Source of the DNA: Pseudomonas sp.
GTDB taxonomy: Bacteria; Pseudomonadota; Gammaproteobacteria; Pseudomonadales; Pseudomonadaceae
NCBI GenBank assembly: GCA_003488145.1
Contig: DNMQ01000176.1
Span: 1-7,649 of the forward strand
Direction: 5' to 3'
DNA length: 7,649 bases
Below are positions 1 through 6,259 of the stretch, in pieces. Position numbers and translations under genes: made by a program. Numbering within the stretch: position 1 is the stretch's first letter; each line of letters begins with the position of its first letter. The notes below the pieces were generated by a model that made no database searches, was not told the DNA's origin, and worked only from the letters and a program-made list of their open reading frames with translations.

Positions 1-498
1 GAGAACGGCCTGCGCAAGATGCTCTTCGGCATGGGCAGCCTGTCCCTCGGCGAACTGGCTGGCGAGCGCATGAAAGTCGCTCTGGAAGCCAACTCCACCG
101 AAGACGAGCACGACTGCTTCAGCGACAACACCCACAACTCGCACTTCTTCAATGCCCGTGGCGTTCGCAACGTCTATCTCGGCGAGTACAAGCGCGTCGA
201 CGGCACTACGTTGACCGGTCCAAGCCTGGCATCGCTGGTTCAGGGCGTCAGCCCAGAGGTGGACAGCACGCTGAAGACCGACCTGGAAACCACCGAAGCC
301 AAGCTGCAAGTCCTGGTTGAAAGTGCGAAGAACGGAGAGGCCTTCGACCAGCTGATCGCTTCGGACAACACCGAAGGCCAGCAGAAAGTACGCGATGCCA
401 TCGGCGCACTGGTCAAGCAGACCGCCGCGATCGAGCAGGCCGCCGGTGCCCTCGGCATCAGCGACCTCAACCCTGACACCGCCGATCACGAGTTCTGA
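1..498 (+). CDS. icmP: Imelysin-family (peptidase M75) iron-regulated protein IcmP/IrpA-like, C-terminal part
   Basis: The reading frame is open from the first base, so the gene starts upstream; 165 residues and the TGA stop (496-498) are visible. The segment EDEHDCFSDNTHN (bases 100-138) is a characteristic conserved block of the IcmP/IrpA branch of imelysin proteins, followed by a helical tail ending in HEF. In this family the GxHxxE motif lies in the N-terminal half, so it cannot be checked here. Family members are exported or outer-membrane proteins; the Pseudomonas protein was named insulin-cleaving metalloproteinase, while relatives such as IrpA and the EfeO C-terminal domain are linked to iron uptake. 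The true substrate is uncertain. A strong terminator follows, so this is the last gene of its own transcript. The symbol rests on the motif and the downstream gene order, both from memory. The family assignment is firm; the exact orthology is less so. Confidence 0.88.
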   Translation, partial: ENGLRKMLFGMGSLSLGELAGERMKVALEANSTEDEHDCFSDNTHNSHFFNARGVRNVYLGEYKRVDGTTLTGPSLASLVQGVSPEVDSTLKTDLETTEAKLQVLVESAKNGEAFDQLIASDNTEGQQKVRDAIGALVKQTAAIEQAAGALGISDLNPDTADHEF

Positions 499-508
499 TC
501 GGCGCCGA

Positions 509-543
509 CACGGGCGCAGCTGTTGCGCCCGTGCCGGGCTTTT
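509..543 (+). terminator. Rho-independent terminator after the imelysin gene
   Basis: A perfect 10-bp stem (509-518 with 524-533; CACGGGCGCA and TGCGCCCGTG) closes a 5-nt loop, and TTTT lies at 540-543. A second, smaller hairpin uses the 3' half of the first: GCCCG (527-531) with CGGGC (535-539), directly abutting the T run. The two are mutually exclusive. The structure starts 10 bases after the stop codon and is the clearest terminator in the window. Confidence 0.8.
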
Positions 544-585
544 CGCTGTTCCCCTGCCTGGTTCCAGAGCGCGCGCCCCTCTCGC

Positions 586-604
586 GCAAATGCAAATCCC
601 TCTT
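586..604 (+). promoter_or_regulatory. Possible Fur box (weak match)
   Basis: The 19 bases match the classical Fur consensus GATAATGATAATCATTATC at 11 positions by hand alignment. They begin with a tandem hexamer GCAAAT-GCAAAT (586-597), the hexamer periodicity typical of Fur sites. An overlapping inverted repeat pairs AATGCAA (589-595) with TTCCATT (606-612) with one mismatch. The segment is AT-rich compared with its surroundings and lies just upstream of a promoter candidate. Iron control would suit the imelysin-containing operon, but an 11/19 match can arise by chance. Confidence 0.35.
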
Positions 605-631
605 ATTCCATTACGATTAGCCTGCTAAGAT
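603..631 (+). promoter_or_regulatory. Candidate sigma-70 promoter, extended -10 type, for the di-haem protein operon
   Basis: An extended -10 element TGCTAAGAT lies at 623-631, with hexamer TAAGAT matching TATAAT at 4 of 6. A poor -35 (TTATTC, 603-608) lies 17 bases upstream. The predicted start near 638 gives a leader of about 30 bases before the ATG at 668. The weak -35 and adjacent Fur-like site suggest regulated expression. This is inferred from position and pattern only. Confidence 0.35.
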
Positions 632-667
632 TGCGCGGCTTAATTCACCGCCCTGCAGGTACTTCCG

Positions 668-2086
668 ATGCGCCCGCTGTTTCGCCGCCTCTTCCCGCTG
701 CTGGCTCTGGCCCTGGTCGCCTGCGATAACGTTGAAACACCGACTTTCTCCCAGCCCGAACCTGGTGAGGCGCTCTCCGGCGGCAGCACCACGGTGATGA
801 AGTTCGACCAGAACGCCTACTCCATGCCTTCGGCCAATCTGGCACCGATGCGTCGACTCGACTTCAGCGTCGGCAACAGCTTCTTCCGAAATCCCTGGGT
901 CATCGCCCCGGCATCCACCACCGCTCGCGATGGTCTTGGCCCGCTGCTGAATACCAACGCCTGCCAGAACTGCCATATCAAGGACGGCCGCGGCCATCCG
1001 CCGGCACCCGATGCGACCAGCGCCGTGTCGATGCTGGTACGGCTGTCCATTCCGGCCGGTCCCGAGCACGCCGAAGTCGTCCGAGAACGTGGCATCGCAC
1101 CGGAGCCAAGCTACGGCGGCCAGCTGCAGGACATGGCGATTCCCGGCGTCGCCCCGGAAGGCAAGGTACGGCTGCGCTATTCGACCGAGCAGGTGCGCTT
1201 CGCCGATGGCACCGAAGTCGAGCTGCGCAGGCCGGAAATCGAACTGAACGACCTGGCCTATGGCGACATGCATCCGGAAACCCGGATGTCCCTACGCATC
1301 GCGCCACCGATGATCGGCCTGGGCCTGCTCGAAGCCATTCCCGAAGAGGCGCTGCTGGCCAATGCCGACCCCGATGACCGCAACGGCGACGGCATCTCCG
1401 GCCGCCCGAACCGGGTCTTCGACCAGACCAGCCGGCAAACCGTGATTGGCCGCTTCGGCTGGAAGGCCGGACAGCCGAGCCTCAACCAACAGAACGCCGA
1501 TGCCTTCTTCAACGATATGGGCCTGTCCACCAGTCTGCTCAGTGGCAGCAGCTGCACCGACCGGCAGACCGAGTGTCGCGCGATGCCGGACGGTGGCGAG
1601 CCGGAAGTCAGCGACGACATCCTCGCCCAGGTGCTGTTCTACACCCGCAATCTCGGCGTACCTGCGCGACGGAACGTCGACGACCCACAGGTACTCGCCG
1701 GCAAGACGCTATTTCACCGCGCCGGCTGCCAGAGCTGCCACGTGCCACAGTTCACCACCGCTGCCGACGCCGCGGAACCGGAGTTGGCCAATCAGCTGAT
1801 TCGCCCCTACACCGACCTGCTGCTGCATGACATGGGCGAAGGCCTCGCGGATGACCGCGCCGAGTTCGAGGCCAACGGCCGGGAATGGCGCACGCCACCG
1901 CTGTGGGGCATTGGCCTGACCCAGGCAGTCAGCGGGCATACCCAGTTCCTGCACGACGGCCGCGCCCGCAACCTGCTCGAAGCCATACTCTGGCACGGCG
2001 GCGAGGCCGAAAAGGCGCGCCAGATCGTGCTCGGCTACGACCAGAACGAACGTACCGCGCTGCTGAGCTTCCTCGAGTCGCTCTGA
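668..2086 (+). CDS. Di-haem oxidoreductase (DHOR/DUF1111) lipoprotein, c-type cytochrome
   Basis: This 472-residue protein has a lipoprotein signal (lipobox LVAC, lipidated Cys19, Asp at +2 suggesting inner-membrane anchoring facing the periplasm). Two CXXCH haem-c sites are visible, CQNCH at 99-103 and CQSCH at 354-358. An Asp/Asn-rich loop (DPDDRNGDGISG, 234-245) resembles a calcium-binding turn. Cys296 and Cys303 could form a disulfide. The C-terminal half carries LLHDMGEGL (385-393), WRTPPLWGIG and FLHDGRARNL, blocks shared with MauG/cytochrome c peroxidase-like di-haem proteins. The family is poorly characterised; an electron-transfer or peroxidase-like role is likely, with unknown substrate. 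The start is supported by AGG at 657-659 and by the signal sequence beginning at this ATG. It is followed 69 bases later by an imelysin lipoprotein, which suggests an iron or periplasmic redox role. In P. aeruginosa the equivalent appears to be PA4371, from memory. Confidence 0.92.
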   Translation: MRPLFRRLFPLLALALVACDNVETPTFSQPEPGEALSGGSTTVMKFDQNAYSMPSANLAPMRRLDFSVGNSFFRNPWVIAPASTTARDGLGPLLNTNACQNCHIKDGRGHPPAPDATSAVSMLVRLSIPAGPEHAEVVRERGIAPEPSYGGQLQDMAIPGVAPEGKVRLRYSTEQVRFADGTEVELRRPEIELNDLAYGDMHPETRMSLRIAPPMIGLGLLEAIPEEALLANADPDDRNGDGISGRPNRVFDQTSRQTVIGRFGWKAGQPSLNQQNADAFFNDMGLSTSLLSGSSCTDRQTECRAMPDGGEPEVSDDILAQVLFYTRNLGVPARRNVDDPQVLAGKTLFHRAGCQSCHVPQFTTAADAAEPELANQLIRPYTDLLLHDMGEGLADDRAEFEANGREWRTPPLWGIGLTQAVSGHTQFLHDGRARNLLEAILWHGGEAEKARQIVLGYDQNERTALLSFLESL

Positions 2087-2113
2087 ATGCCCATGCTATT
2101 CACCATGCTTTCC

Positions 2114-2129
2114 CGGCGCGAAAGCGCTG
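2114..2129 (+). other. Small intercistronic stem-loop with GAAA tetraloop
   Basis: GCGC (2116-2119) and GCGC (2124-2127) pair around the GNRA-type loop GAAA; a G-U and a C-G pair extend the stem to six. It sits in the 69-base gap between the di-haem gene and the imelysin gene, about 17 bases before GAGG. It could shape translation or mRNA processing, but no function is shown. Confidence 0.4.
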
Positions 2130-2155
2130 CAACCGGCCTTGCCGATGAGGACACC

Positions 2156-3232
2156 ATGATCCGTTCGAACACCCTGCGCATCGCCAGCGGCGCTCTGCTC
2201 ACCGCCTTGTTGCTGAGCGCCTGCACGCCCGCCGACCCGCAGGCCGAGACCAGCAAAGCCTTGGCCGATGGTGTATTGCTGCCGACCTACACTCAGTGGT
2301 CGGAAGCCGACCGCCGCCTGGCGGCCAGTGCGATCGCCTTCTGTGCCGACAACCAGACCCTGGACGAAGCGCATGCTGCCTTCGTGCATGCGCAAACCGC
2401 CTGGGCCGGCCTGCAGCCGCTGCTGATCGGCCCAATGGGCGAAGGCAATCTGGCCTGGCAGGTCCAGTTCTGGCCGGACAAGAAGAACCTCGTTGCACGC
2501 CAGGTCACGGCACTGCTCAAGACCAAGCCCGAGCTGACCCAGGCCGATCTGGATAACGCCAGCGTCGTGGTACAGGGCCTGAGCGCCTACGAGTACGTCC
2601 TTTTCGACAGCAGCATCGACCTCGCCGACCCCACCACCAGGACGCGCTACTGCCCCTTGCTGACGGCCATCGGCGAGCACCAGCAGCAGCTTGCAGCCAG
2701 CGTCCTGCAGCAATGGCAGGACAAGGACGGCATGGCCGATCAGTTGCGCAGCTTTCCCAACGAGCGTTATGCCGAACCGAGCGAAGCCATCGCCGAACTG
2801 CTGCGGGTTCAGGTCACGGCCCTCGACGGCCTGAAGAAGAAGCTCGGCGCGCCGCTCGGTCGCCAGACCAAGGGCCATCCGCAGCCGTACCAGGCCGACG
2901 GCTGGCGCAGCGACACGACCCTGAGCAATATCGCTGCCACCGTCAAAGGCGCCGAAAGCCTCTGGCTGGGTGCCGACCAGGACGGTCTGCGCGCGCTGCT
3001 CGGCGCTGAGCAGGCTGATCTGGCCAAGCGCATCGACGCCGGTTACGCCGATCTGCTGCAACAACTGAAAGCCATGCCCGAGCCGTTCGGCGGAATGCTC
3101 GCCAACGAGGAGAGTCGGGCGCAGCTCGATGCGCTGTACCAGCGGATAGACCAACTGCATCGCCTGCACCAGCTCGAGCTGGCACGCGCCCTCGGCGTAC
3201 AGATCGGCTTCAACGCGCACGACGGGGACTGA
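2156..3232 (+). CDS. Imelysin-like lipoprotein with variant GxHxxE motif
   Basis: The protein has 358 residues. The start at 2156 is preferred because GAGG lies at 2147-2150 and this ATG opens a lipoprotein signal (lipobox LSAC, lipidated Cys23); an in-frame ATG at 2087 would place 23 non-signal residues in front. The body is a largely helical imelysin domain. The family's GxHxxE site appears as GLSAYE at 141-146, so the histidine is Ser143. Other family-like blocks are GWRSDTTLSNI (249-259) and the C-terminal GFNAHDGD. Cys63 and Cys166 may form a disulfide. Imelysin proteins are periplasmic or surface proteins linked to iron uptake; this one probably partners the preceding di-haem protein, since the two are spaced like one operon. 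Peptidase activity seems unlikely. The DUF1513 gene follows after two bases. The P. aeruginosa equivalent is probably PA4372, from memory. Confidence 0.9.
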   Translation: MIRSNTLRIASGALLTALLLSACTPADPQAETSKALADGVLLPTYTQWSEADRRLAASAIAFCADNQTLDEAHAAFVHAQTAWAGLQPLLIGPMGEGNLAWQVQFWPDKKNLVARQVTALLKTKPELTQADLDNASVVVQGLSAYEYVLFDSSIDLADPTTRTRYCPLLTAIGEHQQQLAASVLQQWQDKDGMADQLRSFPNERYAEPSEAIAELLRVQVTALDGLKKKLGAPLGRQTKGHPQPYQADGWRSDTTLSNIAATVKGAESLWLGADQDGLRALLGAEQADLAKRIDAGYADLLQQLKAMPEPFGGMLANEESRAQLDALYQRIDQLHRLHQLELARALGVQIGFNAHDGD

Positions 3233-3234
3233 TC

Positions 3235-4329
3235 ATGAAGCGCCGCACCCTGCTTGGCCTGGCCGGCGCCATGCTTGCCGCCAGCGGCATCGCTGGCTGG
3301 TCACTGACGCGTCACGACGGGCAACAGGTTTTGCTCTCCGCACGTGATGGCGCCGACGGGCAACACTACGCCGTCGGCTACCGCCTCGATGGCAGCCAGG
3401 TATTTGCCACACCAGTCGCCGAGCGCTGCCATGACGTCTACCCGCACCCGTGCCTGCCCTTGGCCGTGTTCGTCGGCCGTCGCCCGAGCCGCGAGAGCTA
3501 CCTGATAGATGCGCGTGACGGGCGTCTGCTGCAGGTCATGGCCTCGCCGGCCGACCGCCACTTTTACGGGCACGGGGTGTTTCACAAGGACGGCGAGTGG
3601 TTCTACACCACCGAAAACGACACCGCCGATGCCGGCCGTGGCGTCCTCGGCGTCTATCGACTGGAAGGCCGACAGCTGGTGCGCGTCGGCGAGCACGCGA
3701 CCCATGGCATCGGCCCGCACCAGCTGCTGTGGATGCCGGACAACGAAACCCTGGTCATCGCCAATGGTGGGATCCGCACCGAAGCCGACAGCCGCGAGAT
3801 GATGAATCTCGATGCGATGGAGCCGAGCCTGGTGCTGCTACGCCGCGACGGTACGCTGGTCAGCAAGGAACAGCTGCCGGAGCAGATGAACAGCGTGCGT
3901 CACCTCGCCGTCGCCGCCGACGGCACCGTGGTCAGCGGCCAGCAGTACGAGGGCGATGCCATGGACCGTATCCCGTTGCTGGCGATCAAGCGGCCCGGGC
4001 AGGCCTTCCAGCACTTTCCACTGGGCGAGGCACAGCGGCAGATCATGAACCAGTACACCGCCAGCCTCGCCATCCACGACGAGCTGCGGCTGCTGGCTGT
4101 CACCGCGCCTCGCGGCAACAAGGTGTTCATCTGGGACCTGGACAGTACCGAGCTGCGGCAGGCAGCCCATGTGCCCGATTGCGCGGGCGTCGCGGCAGTC
4201 ACCGAGGGCTTCGTGGTCAGCTCCGGGCAGGGCCGCTGCCGCCTGTTCGACTGCCGTGGCGAACGTATCGCCAGCACACCGCTGGACCTGCCGGCGGGGC
4301 TCTGGGACAACCATCTGCGCATCGTCTAG
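3235..4329 (+). CDS. DUF1513 exported beta-propeller-like protein
   Basis: This 364-residue protein starts two bases after the imelysin stop codon, with GGGGA at 3224-3228, so the two genes are probably translationally coupled. The N-terminus KRRTLLG followed by a hydrophobic Ala/Gly-rich stretch (to about residue 22) looks like a Tat signal (twin Arg at 3-4), suggesting export in folded form. Family-type blocks are HFYGHGVF (109-116), TENDT (126-130), GIGPHQLLWMPDNETLVIANG (158-178) and SVRHLA. Repeated strand-turn segments such as GNKVFIWDLDS suggest a WD40-like propeller. There are five Cys (65, 73, 316, 335, 340). The biochemical function of DUF1513 is unknown. Its constant company with imelysin and di-haem proteins suggests a periplasmic partner or scaffold in the same process, which is inference. 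The P. aeruginosa equivalent is probably PA4373, from memory. Confidence 0.9.
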   Translation: MKRRTLLGLAGAMLAASGIAGWSLTRHDGQQVLLSARDGADGQHYAVGYRLDGSQVFATPVAERCHDVYPHPCLPLAVFVGRRPSRESYLIDARDGRLLQVMASPADRHFYGHGVFHKDGEWFYTTENDTADAGRGVLGVYRLEGRQLVRVGEHATHGIGPHQLLWMPDNETLVIANGGIRTEADSREMMNLDAMEPSLVLLRRDGTLVSKEQLPEQMNSVRHLAVAADGTVVSGQQYEGDAMDRIPLLAIKRPGQAFQHFPLGEAQRQIMNQYTASLAIHDELRLLAVTAPRGNKVFIWDLDSTELRQAAHVPDCAGVAAVTEGFVVSSGQGRCRLFDCRGERIASTPLDLPAGLWDNHLRIV

Positions 4330-4330
4330 C

Positions 4331-4357
4331 TCAAGAAAAACGTCCCCCGGCCGATGA
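4331..4357 (+). promoter_or_regulatory. Sigma-28 (FliA) flagellar-class promoter for the chemoreceptor gene
   Basis: TCAAGAAA (4331-4338), an 11-base spacer, and GCCGATGA (4350-4357) match the sigma-28 consensus TAAAGTTT-N11-GCCGATAA. The -10 octamer matches at 7 of 8 and the -35 has the TCAAG form usual in pseudomonads. It lies immediately downstream of the DUF1513 stop codon and points at a chemoreceptor. The predicted start near 4364 leaves a leader of about 50 bases before the ATG at 4415. Confidence 0.78.
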
Positions 4358-4414
4358 TGCTGGGCAACGGCAGGGATGCTCATTTACGTTTTCTCAAATG
4401 CCGAGACTTTGCCC

Positions 4415-6037
4415 ATGCTCCAGAAATCCCTGCGCGCGCAGATCCTCGCGCTGATCGGCGGCAGCCTGCTGCTGACGCTGCTCATCGCCCTCGCCTGCAT
4501 TCGCCTGCTCAGCAACAACATCGACCACTTCCAGGCGCTGCTCGACGGCCCACTGGCCGAAGTGCAACTGATCGACGAGGCCAACCTCGAGTTCAAGGTG
4601 CAGGTCCAGGAATGGAAGAACGTGCTGCTGCGTGGCAAACAGCCGGACTCTCGCAACCGCTACTGGAGCCAGTTCGAGGCTCAGGAAGCGAAGGTGCAGA
4701 AGATTCTGGGCGATCTACTGGTACTGACCGCCGACGAACCGGAGCTGGCCAAGCAGATCGAGAGCCTGCGTAGCGAGCACCGCACTCTCGGCGGTGCCTA
4801 TCGCAAGGGCCTGGATGCCTACATTGCCGCCGACAGCGACCCGCTCGCCGGGGACGCCGCGGTAGCCGGTATCGACCGGGCGACCAGCGCTCAGCTGAGC
4901 GAGCTGGTAGAACAGCTGGGCGACGCCGCCGCGCAGCGCTCGGAGACCATCCGTGCCGACGCTCAGAGCACCGCGTCCTTCGGCCCGATCATCATGATCC
5001 TCGCCAGTGTGGTGGTGGCGCTGTTCAGCCTGTGGCTGGTCAATCGCCGGATCATCGAACCGATTCGCAACCTGATCGAGCACATCGCCCGCCTCAGCCA
5101 GGGCAAGTTCGCCGACCGCGTGGATGCCAGCCGCAGCGACGAACTGGGCCGCCTTGCCGCTGCCGCCAACGTGCTGCGCGACTTCCTCGCCGACACCTTC
5201 ACCCGCCTGCAGCAGAGCACCTCGAATCTGGACAGTGCCAGCGGCGAGTTGAACGCCATCGCCAGGCTGATGGCCGACGGCGCCCGCGAGCAGTTCTCGC
5301 GTACCGATCAGGTCGCCACGGCGATGCACGAGATGTCTGCGACCGCCCAGGAAGTCTCGCGGCATGCCGCCGAGGCCGCGCAGGCCGCCGACGCCGCCGA
5401 CCATTCCGCCCAGCTGGGCGAAGCGGTGATGCGCGGCACCATCGCCACCATCACCGACATGAGCAACGAGATCGCCAGCACGGCAGACGTCATTCGCCGC
5501 CTGGAGGGTGATAGCGGGCGCATCGGCAAGGTCTTGGAGGTGATCCGCGGGATCGCCGACCAGACCAACCTGCTCGCGCTCAATGCCGCCATCGAGGCGG
5601 CCCGAGCGGGTGACGCCGGCCGTGGCTTTGCCGTGGTCGCCGACGAGGTGCGCACCCTGGCCCAGCGCACCGCCGAATCCACCGCCGAGATTCACCAGAT
5701 CATCGATACCGTGCAGACCGGCGCGAGCAATGCCGTACGCGCCATCGAGAGCGGTCAGGCGCGCAGCGAACAGGGCGTCGGCCAGGTGACCGAGGCCGGT
5801 CAGATGCTGCAGCGCATCACCGAAGCGGTCGAGGCGATCCGCGACATGAACCGCCAGATCGCCACGGCCGCCGAGGAGCAGACCGCGGTGGCCGAAGACA
5901 TTTCGCGCAACATCACCGAGATCACCTCCATCGCCACCATCAACCAGCAGAACGTCGAGCGCACCGAAACCGCCAGCCAGAACCTGCACGGGCTGTCGGC
6001 GCAACTTACCGAGGTCACCCAACGCCTTGCCGGCTGA
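4415..6037 (+). CDS. Methyl-accepting chemotaxis protein (transmembrane chemoreceptor)
   Basis: The start at 4415 gives 540 residues and opens with a charged cap and TM1 (about 9-31). A periplasmic ligand-binding region follows (about 32-189), all helical and probably a four-helix-bundle type, with the block [11 protein letters not shown] (64-74). TM2 is about 190-211 and HAMP about 212-262. The cytoplasmic signalling domain has the conserved hairpin tip from [20 protein letters not shown] onward (375-413), which binds CheA and CheW. Candidate methylation sites are Q312/E313 and E487/E488. There is no C-terminal CheR-tethering pentapeptide (the end is QRLAG). A sigma-28 promoter just upstream argues for expression with flagella. 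An in-frame ATG at 4376 lies only about 12 bases beyond the predicted transcript start, has AGGG abutting it, and would add a non-signal extension. Only weak ribosome-binding sequence (GAG, 4403-4405) precedes 4415. The ligand cannot be predicted; its neighbours hint at, but do not show, iron or toxic-compound sensing. Confidence 0.95.
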   Translation: MLQKSLRAQILALIGGSLLLTLLIALACIRLLSNNIDHFQALLDGPLAEVQLIDEANLEFKVQVQEWKNVLLRGKQPDSRNRYWSQFEAQEAKVQKILGDLLVLTADEPELAKQIESLRSEHRTLGGAYRKGLDAYIAADSDPLAGDAAVAGIDRATSAQLSELVEQLGDAAAQRSETIRADAQSTASFGPIIMILASVVVALFSLWLVNRRIIEPIRNLIEHIARLSQGKFADRVDASRSDELGRLAAAANVLRDFLADTFTRLQQSTSNLDSASGELNAIARLMADGAREQFSRTDQVATAMHEMSATAQEVSRHAAEAAQAADAADHSAQLGEAVMRGTIATITDMSNEIASTADVIRRLEGDSGRIGKVLEVIRGIADQTNLLALNAAIEAARAGDAGRGFAVVADEVRTLAQRTAESTAEIHQIIDTVQTGASNAVRAIESGQARSEQGVGQVTEAGQMLQRITEAVEAIRDMNRQIATAAEEQTAVAEDISRNITEITSIATINQQNVERTETASQNLHGLSAQLTEVTQRLAG

Positions 6038-6043
6038 TGATCT

Positions 6044-6076
6044 GCGGGCGGGCCGACAGTCTGTCGCCCGCCCCGC
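6044..6076 (+). terminator. GC-rich hairpin after the chemoreceptor gene, possible terminator
   Basis: GGGCGGGCCGACA (6046-6058) pairs with TGTCGCCCGCCC (6062-6073), with one bulged C on the left arm and a 3-nt loop. It begins six bases after the chemoreceptor TGA. No T run follows, so intrinsic termination would be inefficient; the hairpin may instead protect the 3' end or attenuate read-through into the efflux operon. Confidence 0.5.
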
Positions 6077-6105
6077 ACCTGCGCTGCTTTCCGCCCCGCT
6101 CCCCC

Positions 6106-6134
6106 TTTACTTGGCCTCGTTTCGGGGCTAAGTT
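6106..6134 (+). promoter_or_regulatory. Weak sigma-70 promoter candidate for the efflux operon
   Basis: TTTACT (6106-6111, 4/6 to TTGACA) and TAAGTT (6129-6134, 3/6 to TATAAT) are separated by 17 bases. Transcription would begin near 6141, leaving a structured leader of about 120 bases. This is the best pair I could find by eye in the 222-bp gap, but the match is weak. Confidence 0.25.
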
Positions 6135-6142
6135 CCTCGCTC

Positions 6143-6193
6143 TCCGGTCCTGCTGAGTCAGGTGCCAGCAGGTCACCGAAGCTGGCGACCGGA
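6143..6193 (+). repeat. Nested inverted repeat in the efflux-operon leader
   Basis: TCCGGTC (6143-6149) pairs with GACCGGA (6187-6193), and GCCAGC (6164-6169) pairs with GCTGGC (6181-6186). The two right arms are contiguous, forming a 13-bp composite stem with a 14-base bulge on the left and an 11-base loop. A competing pair, CTGCTG (6150-6155) with CAGCAG (6166-6171), and a direct repeat of CAGGT (6159-6163 and 6169-6173, one helical turn apart) overlap it. It could be an operator for an efflux regulator or a leader RNA structure. No regulator gene is in view. Confidence 0.5.
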
Positions 6194-6259
6194 CCATTCG
6201 AACGGCTGCCTCGATCACGGCAGTAGACAGCCGGCTCACATCTCCAAGGAAATCGGAAA

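Noticed and set aside
2087..2155. Upstream in-frame ATG for the imelysin-like lipoprotein (23 extra residues)
   Set aside because: No ribosome-binding sequence of note precedes it, and it would displace a clean lipoprotein signal that starts at 2156 with GAGG five bases upstream.
2096..3220. Long antisense open frame (374 codons) opposite the imelysin-like gene
   Set aside because: It mirrors a confident coding gene, its product is Gln/Gly/Leu-rich with no recognisable domain, and long open antisense frames are expected in high-GC codon-biased DNA.
4337..4392. Inverted repeat AAAACGT (4337-4343) and ACGTTTT (4386-4392)
   Set aside because: It is only seven pairs across a 42-base loop; the left arm is better explained by its overlap with the sigma-28 promoter.
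4376..4414. Upstream in-frame ATG for the chemoreceptor (13 extra residues)
   Set aside because: It lies only about 12 bases past the predicted transcript start, AGGG abuts the ATG with almost no spacing, and the extra residues precede the natural signal-anchor start.
3597..4454. 285-codon + strand frame overlapping the DUF1513 gene and the chemoreceptor start
   Set aside because: It is Arg/Ala/Pro/His-rich with no family motif, and it overlaps two well-supported genes and the sigma-28 promoter.
4715..6022. Long antisense open frame (435 codons) opposite the chemoreceptor gene
   Set aside because: Its Gly/His/Asp-rich composition reflects the complement of Ala/Glu/Arg codons; no motif or start signal supports it, and the + strand gene is certain.
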